DNA of 64,000 nt from Fasciola hepatica (taxonomy: Eukaryota > Platyhelminthes > Trematoda > Plagiorchiida > Fasciolidae), in contig CANUEZ040000047.1 in the NCBI GenBank assembly GCA_948099385.1, forward strand, positions 28,166,501-28,230,500, read 5' to 3'. Shown here one piece after another: positions 57,755-64,000 of this stretch (positions are counted from its first letter, which is position 1; each line of letters opens with the position of its first letter). Under the pieces are notes generated by a model, which saw only the letters and a list, made by a program, of their open reading frames with translations, made no database searches and was not told where the DNA came from. Made by a program: the position numbers and the translations under genes.

Positions 57755-58730
57755 AGCCCTTTGTAGCTACCCGTAGATGGTCAAGCTTGGACGTGTAAAT
57801 TCATTATCAAATGTACTGTAGACAAGCACAACCAATACGTACTTGGATCTGAGCTGTTTTTATACTGTTCGGTGCCATGGGGCTGTTCACTACTTTTCTG
57901 TTCGCTGTGAGAGAGATTGGTTTCCACCAAATGAGAAAACGCTGTTGACGGCTCTGTTCGTAAAAGGTTGAACCTTCAACTTCCCTAGTTAGTATCGTAT
58001 CCGGCGTTGCTCTAAAAAGTAAACGAGATAGACATTGTTCCAAAAGCCACCGTATACCAATCTCACAAAAACACACTTTGAATCTGGCCCATTTTTCGAG
58101 GCCCGTTTCTCTTGCTCCATGTTCGGCACTAAGATCTGCAACCTGTTACAAATCGCTTATCGTGGCTTAGCAAAGCTGCATTTCCATCCATTTTTTCACA
58201 CGCAAGTAAATTTACTTTCCACTGTCTTTCGTTATCACTGCTATTTCAACCGTTTTTCGGCCTCCCTCGTGTACGACCCCCGACTTTCAGCTATCCCCAC
58301 CTGGACCGGTCAGACCCCACCATTTGGTCTTGGCTTCCGGATACACCGGGCATCAATTTGTTTTTGTCAACGGGCCCATTTAAATGTCCCTCTGCTAATT
58401 CCTGGTGTGCAGGCATTTATCTTACATTTACCTTAAATTTATCTCACATTTATCTATATTGAGTTCATCTGCCGCGGGTTGGTCATACTCTCTTCTAAAT
58501 ATTCGTGAAATGGTGGTCCACGTACTCGTATATGACAGTTTGATCATTCGGCTGGCATGCCTCGGGCCTTCCCGGAATAAGCCATTTTATTAATCCTTTT
58601 AATAACGCAAACCACCCTACACATATTCCGCCGACTTTTACTTTCCTTTGGCCACCGTCAGAACTTTCGGCTTGTTGCCTGTTCCCAAGGCCGTTCTGAG
58701 CGTCTAGCTAGTACTTGATGTCCGAAATAA
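57755..58730 (+). repeat. R400 dispersed repeat, copy 2, split by an R2k insertion
   Basis: 57755-58051 and 58606-58730 together match 2428-2852 in order and direction. The ending is GTCCGAAATAAAAATC. The intervening 58052-58605 is a 5'-truncated R2k copy. Similar bases on both sides of it, AAAAGCCACC at 58042-58051 and GCAAACCACC at 58607-58616, may be its target duplication. Confidence 0.6.
58052..58605 (+). repeat. R2k repeat, copy e (5'-truncated)
   Basis: GACTTTCAGCTATCCCCACC, GGACCGGTCAGACC and ACACCGGGCATC align with 22050-22120 of copy c. It ends GCATGCCTCGGG then CCCGGAATAAGCCATTTTAT, a variant of the R2k ending. No coding is seen. Confidence 0.6.
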
Positions 58731-59739
58731 AAATCGATGGGCCATTCGTCTTTTCTATTTCCTTAGATCCTCAAGCACCAAAAAACCTCTTTATCAGTTT
58801 TGTCCCTTGGTAACTCAACTTTTAAAGAGTTTTTCCATTTTTCTCAGTGCATGGTTTTGATCTCGCGTTTTTGAATCGTTCCAATTTATTGTGCCATTTG
58901 CAGCATGACCAACCTCAGAAATTTTGGCACTGAAGTTAATGCCTTTGCCGTTCCATTTGCATACTTTAGGGAAATTAACCCTTGGGCTTGGTTCGCGCAG
59001 GCAGAATCAACCTTTGCCCCAAGCAATTGTACTGTGGGAGGTAGCTGTTTCACCACGTGGTCGCAGTTCTTTCTTTGCACATATTAGACGAAGTTTAAGG
59101 TATATTGGAGCCGAAAAATCTCATCCTTACTTAGGCACAGGAGTGGGGGTCATCGATCGAATGATATGTACGACAGACAACGAATCGTCCTTTTGCTTGC
59201 AGAAACTGGGCTCAGGGATAGCAAACCTTCCAATGTGCTTCGGCACATGGGCACTCTTCAAGGAACCACAAAAATCGATCACGGTCTTATGAAAGAGTTG
59301 TGGTTCCACCTTCTTTCCAGGGATACGCAGAGGGTTCTTTGTGGGTCCGCAGAGTAACGCCTCAAAAGACTTACCGAGAGGGCTGACACAGTTAGGGAAA
59401 CCTACAAACCAATGAGCAATCAGAAGAACTACTAACAAATTGAGTTCGTCCCTTCCTCTTTGCAAGCGGCAGTGCACCAACCTGTCAAAAATGAAGAGGC
59501 GCTTAGTGTCGTCAATTGGAAGCCCAACTCAAGCCCCATCCGGCAGACAGTTTTGCCCGAGGAGGTCTCCCACTGGCGTCCGTACAATCTGTACAACACC
59601 GACTGAACCTCTTGATTGGTGTCATTGAGGGTGTCTTTTCAAGGCGCTTTATCGCACTCCACTTCGTTACATAGCCCTTGCTGGTCAGATAATCCAGGGC
59701 ATCAGTGCGTAGCTGTGATGGACTCTACTTTCGAGGGTA
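58731..59739. other. No gene recognised
   Basis: Overlapping frames at 58905-59357 on both strands, the longest 122 codons, have no motif I know. This may be decayed Gypsy gag, given the protease that follows, but I cannot show it. Confidence 0.35.
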
Positions 59740-60045
59740 GTCGCCTATTCTGCATCGGCGACCATAATTCAGGGACTCGCCACTAGGTCGACACAGGCGC
59801 TGAAGATGGTGCCCCAACCCTCAACTCAAACTTCAGATACGTACTCTTTACTAACTTAAGTGCAGTTATTGATTCCTATATCTAAGCCCAAGGAAACATT
59901 TTGAAGGAGTCAGATTTTGTTGGGTTTGCTTGATGGAAAAGGTTCAGAACGCCATGCTCGATATTCATTTCCTGGACCATTTTGACTTTCTCGTCGATCC
60001 TCTCCAAAAACGTCTCGTGGGCAGTGTCGCTAATCTAACCCTGAA
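59740..60045 (+). pseudogene. Gypsy (CsRn1-like) protease remnant
   Basis: VDTGAEDGAPTL at about 59788 holds the DTGA of Gypsy aspartic proteases. MLDIHFLDHFDFLVDPLQKR at 59955-60015 matches the segment after the second protease half (I-G-DFL--FDLLVD---RRL). R2k copy b follows at once, and pol resumes at 62156 on its other side. Confidence 0.6.
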
Positions 60046-60047
60046 TG

Positions 60048-60080
<33 letters not shown>

Positions 60081-62155
60081 GTTTATTTCGGAGACGCCTG
60101 AGGCATGCCTAGTGCATGACCAACTGTTTACAAGTGACGGAATAAACAAAAAAAACCCTTGAAAATGTAGAAATTTATATGACAGAATTTGAAAAAAGAG
60201 GCTTAGAAGAGGGAGCAACGTGGGATGAAAGTATGGCAAATGTATGCACACCAAAGAAAATGTACTAAGTTTAAGTGGACCCATGGACGGATTCAAACGG
60301 AGTTCCGGTGAGTTTGAAAAGTCGAGCTCAGGCGGGGGATTCGGCTGGTCAGTACAGGGACTTCTTGAGGCTGACTGAGATACATGAGAAAGGCTAGAAA
60401 TCGGCATACGAAACTGTGACAGCGGGAGACGATGAGGAAAAAGTGAGATTCACTGCAGGGATTAGGCGGCAACAAAGCATTGGTACTCTGCAATAGATGG
60501 TCGGCGAAAAGGAGCACAAAACTCATTGTAAAACAGGGAGCGAGCAAAGTAAGACGTAAAGAGTGGATCAGGTAAAAAATAATAGTAGTAGATGTAGGAC
60601 AAAGATATGGAAGGAATGGATGCATGTCATGGCGGTCAGCGGGATGATAGCAAGCGAGATAGCCTGTGATGAACTGCAGGATAAATAGCGAATGCATTAA
60701 TGCATATGTGCGCTTGTTTACATATATACATAAAAGAGAGGCCGGATCAATAACAATGGAGTTCTAGAAAGAAATTATCAGTTATTAGGAGTGGCAGCTT
60801 GGTTAAGGTCGAATGTTTGTAGAATAAACTTTGAAATATCGTGGTGAATTATCTTCATGACAGGTGAACCTGGTGGATCAACAGAGAGAGTGGAGAATGC
60901 GGAAGTACAGAAAAGACGACGACTGAGAAGCAGTTCAAAAAAGGGGGAGAGGAAGGGAAGCCCCGAAGAGAACGGGTAAGAATGTATCAAATACCCTGAT
61001 TTATGCAGGTGAGACATGTGGTGTCGGCCAAGAATAGGAGAAGCAATAATAAATAGGCTTACGTTATTCAGCAGGAAGATGGTGGCGGTGGCGATGGCTG
61101 AGCAGCGCAGAGCTATTGCACATACGTAGTGGAGAAAGTTACCTGGGAGGTGAAATTGTCCGCGGTGCAAGATGCAGCAGCTGTGACGGCAAACAGCGTG
61201 GGAGAGAAATGAGCAAAAGGGGTGCCAGAGGGTGATAGCAGATCGAACGGACTGAAGCCGTGAATGAGAACCGTGACAAACAGTGAGTTTACATTAGGTG
61301 ACAAGTGAAAAAGCAGAACGGTCCAAAAGGCACGCACAAAATGCCTGTGGCAAACAGTAGACGAAAAGGGAGATGGGAGCACGGGCCGAAAATGACAGGT
61401 GAGACATAACTAGTAAGATCATTTCATTGCAGGTGGGACACGAAAAAGGCAGAGAGGAAAGAAGCACTGGGACATGTAAACCGGTGGACGAACATATCGC
61501 ATGAAAAATGGATGCGCGTCGGAGTCGGGGACATAGAAATTGGGAGCTGCGTGCATGCCGGCAACTGTACAAGTGGATACAAATAGACCATACTAATCGG
61601 AGCACTGCCAAGTGGAAGGATCCACAGAGGATTTGCGGAGCCAGGCAAGGAAAATAGAGTGTTAGTGACTGGATAATAAATGTGGCTGTGAGAGATGCAG
61701 AGTTTGGAACGGCAGTTTTAATATGAGAATTGGTCATGGGTGCCGGTGGGGCTGGTGTGTAATGGTATTAGGCATAAGAAGGGAGAACGAGGGAGGGTTT
61801 GGCAGAACGGTAGGCAGTGAGGCGTAAGAATGCGATCAATGAGCTTTGTAGGCCTAGGTTGATACAAAATGAATAGATACTACAAGCCAGCAACGCCGAC
61901 ATGGGTGAAGAAATAAAATATTGGCTGTCGTCGGCAGATTAAAGTGGTTAGGACGGTAGTGATGTGCAATGAGAGGTAACACAGTGAGAGTCGATAGGAG
62001 CAAGGGCAGGATGGGTAGGTGTGCATACCATAGAAGAACGAAAAAATGGATGTGATAAGAGTGATGAAAAGAGTGACAGGTGGGCGTAGCGCTGCGGCCA
62101 ATGATGGTTGGAGAACGCGATCTGCGGCTGACAGCACTAGAGCATTCTATCCGCA
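60046..62155 (-). repeat. R2k long non-coding repeat, fullest copy (b), inserted in a Gypsy relic
   Basis: About 2.1 kb, pyrimidine-rich when read on the minus strand, ending there in GCATGCCTCAGG, TCCGAAATAAACCATT and an ATT microsatellite (60048-60079 on plus). It aligns along its last ~1.7 kb with 20660-22347. No frame is conserved between the copies, so it is non-coding. Its LINE-like tail and 5'-truncated relatives suggest it moves by borrowed LINE machinery. Confidence 0.65.
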
Positions 62156-64000
62156 ACCGGTGCTAGTGGGTGGGATTTTGGTTGATTCATGCCCGATCAG
62201 TCTTGTTATGATTAGGACGACCTATTAGCATTTGTTCTGTGACATACTATGCTACTCAAGTGTGCTGTGCCCCCTTCAGTACTCTCCGCCGACCTGCTTG
62301 ACAAGTCGATATGTTGGCTAATCAGGCCCTTCTGGTTTCGCTGTGGTACGCCAGCCTGCTCCCGACAATCTTAAAGCCGCGCGTGTTGAGTTTGAGCACT
62401 TGCTTGAATTAGGTATTATTCGTGCGGCAAATAGTACCCGGGCTTCACTACTTCACACGGTCCCAAAAAGGCAGGAGATTGATGACCAAGTGGAGATTAT
62501 AGGGCTTTCTTTTAAGCCGCTATTCCAGACGGGGATTCCATCCTGCACATTCAGGATATTTTGACCAACCTCAATGGCGCTCTTGTTTTCTCGAAAATAG
62601 AACTGTTACCTGCTTAGCGCCAGATTCTTCTTCCAGATAAGAGCCCGCCCATGACAGTCCTAACAGCAGCCTCTGGCCTCTCCTAATTTCTATGCATGCC
62701 ATTTGGTTTACGCAGCGCTGCACAAACCTTCCAGCGTTTTACTGACCAGAGTATCAGAGGTTTAGATTTTGCTTTCGCCCACATAGGCGACCAGTTGCTA
62801 ACCGGTGAATCCGAAGGTATGCACAAATAATGTTTACATCAGTGGTTTGAACATTTGGCCGCAGAAGGTACAACCGCCAATGCGAACAAACGTATCCTTG
62901 GCCAAAATTCAGTTAAGGCTTTAGCTTACATGACCGATGAACTCGGAAGATGACCTTTGGAAGAAAAGAAACGGGTCGTTCTTGAATTTTTGTTACCTGC
63001 TTCACTAGCCACAGTTTCTCGTGTCAATGGGATAGCCGGCTACTACCGGCTTTCCACCTCAAGCGTTACTCTCTTGGTGCAAACCTTACAGTATATACTT
63101 TGAGGTTCTAAGGTAGGTCCAATAGAAATACCCGAGAATCCTGAGGCTCCCTTCAATGCAGTAAAATGCCCTTTGGCTCCTGCTTCGCCGGCCCAAAAGT
63201 AAGAGCGTTTTCCGGAACGGAACCGCCAACCACTTAAGTAGCTGGAAAAGCGGGAACACAATGGCGTCTTTCGATGACCAATATTGAAATCATGCTTCGT
63301 ATATATAAGGAGACCCGTTTCGAGTTTTCCTCGGGTCCACGTACTATGTTGGCTGACCATATCGAACTTGAAGAACCGCGTCGGTATTGGTTAATACGCA
63401 AGCCTTTGGCCGGATGGATGCATAAAGCCTGCTATATCTTCCAAACCGTTGGAAGATGTAACTGGGATAATCATTCATTTGCACGTAGGTGAGCTAACCC
63501 TACTTAGCAGCAACTGTGGATCATATTAGCCTGCTTGCTTTGTCCGTAATCATAAGTTTTCACGGGGGTCTACGCTGCTGAATGGAAGTGTCTGCCATTG
63601 TGGGGGAATTTACTGGAGGCTTCATCCCAGAAGTGAAAAAGCTGCTTATTACTTTGATTTATGAACGAAAGGTCGGTAAACGCCACCGCGTATTGCTATC
63701 CAGCTTTATGGCCGATGTCCCAGCCACAACCTTGGCCTAGGAGAATTAACCCAACATTGGTTGCCATCATTGCTCGCCATGCACAAGACGTGACATTAGT
63801 GCCTTCCGACGGGTAATGTTCCTGGAGTCAGGGGAAAAAGAAGGATTGATATTGACTTCCGGCCACGAGGACAGGAGCACCATACAGGCAATTCACTTCC
63901 TGAACGGTTGCCTGGTGACAATATCGACGTCCCCAGTGGTCTAAAAGCATTTTTTCTGTCCCCGGCTCATGGGGAGGGTGGCAGGCTGGAGCTGCAAGTT
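62156..64000 (+). pseudogene. Gypsy (CsRn1-like) pol relic continuing beyond the window
   Basis: Plus-strand RT begins near 62345 with APDNLKAARVEFEHLLELGI and LLHTVPKRQEI. It continues from 62560 with LTNLNGALVFSKIELL, ILLPDKSPPMTVLTAASGLS, MPFGLRSAAQTFQRF and GLDFAFAHIGDQLLTGE (catalytic FVYIDD lost). RNase H starts near 63100 with AFNAVKCPLAPA. Stops recur about every 30-60 codons. It is the downstream part of the protease remnant at 59740. Confidence 0.75.

Overview
The window reads as a transposon-packed stretch of a flatworm nuclear genome. I favour a tapeworm, and less certainly a large-genome pseudophyllidean, because of three things: tiny GT-AG introns of 32-43 nt, CR1-like LINEs in many ages of decay, and Gypsy relics that resemble the CsRn1 group of trematodes and cestodes. 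These are inferences from sequence style, not a database match. I found no gene that I can defend as an ordinary host gene, and no rRNA, tRNA or CRISPR.

Layout: 1-122 end of a Gypsy LTR plus primer-binding site; about 1950-5270 minus-strand LINE-C, split by a ~420-bp repeat (R400) at 2428-2852; 5271-8850 nothing recognised; 8850-12900 plus-strand LINE-A, split by minus-strand LINE-B (11040-12377); 13126-13390 Gypsy gag scrap; 14382-19380 a CACTA-type DNA transposon; 20660-22347 a long non-coding repeat (R2k); 22350-24850 minus LINE-F; 25300-36200 minus LINE-D, split by a BEL/Pao retrotransposon (26901-33419); 36430-37560 plus LINE-G 3' end; 38279-38905 a tandem repeat; 40150-40972 plus LINE-E 3' end; 42755-44905 minus LINE-H; 47170-51310 minus LINE-I; 52430-54930 Gypsy relic; 55400-56030 LINE-J 3' end; 57755-58730 second R400 copy, split by an R2k copy; 59740-64000 Gypsy relic, split by a full R2k copy (60046-62155).

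The most interesting object is the CACTA-type element. Its short terminal inverted repeats and CCGG-rich subterminal repeats enclose two genes on the plus strand. The first encodes a three-exon, 704-residue tnp2-like transposase. The second, 77 nt further on, is a nine-exon gene for a 359-residue DUF4806-family protein. All splice sites are GT-AG, every exon phase agrees and neither frame is broken, unlike everything else here. The second gene's ATG follows directly on a polypyrimidine-AG, as expected if the pair is transcribed together and separated by spliced-leader trans-splicing. A two-protein CACTA element using a DUF4806 partner, possibly to bind the subterminal repeats, is the best candidate for an undescribed system.

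The other elements record nested insertion. The Pao copy landed in the reverse transcriptase of LINE-D, leaving a 5-bp target duplication and LTRs that differ at about 5 of 361 positions. Its coding region nevertheless carries several stops, a frameshift, a gag duplication and an altered integrase residue.
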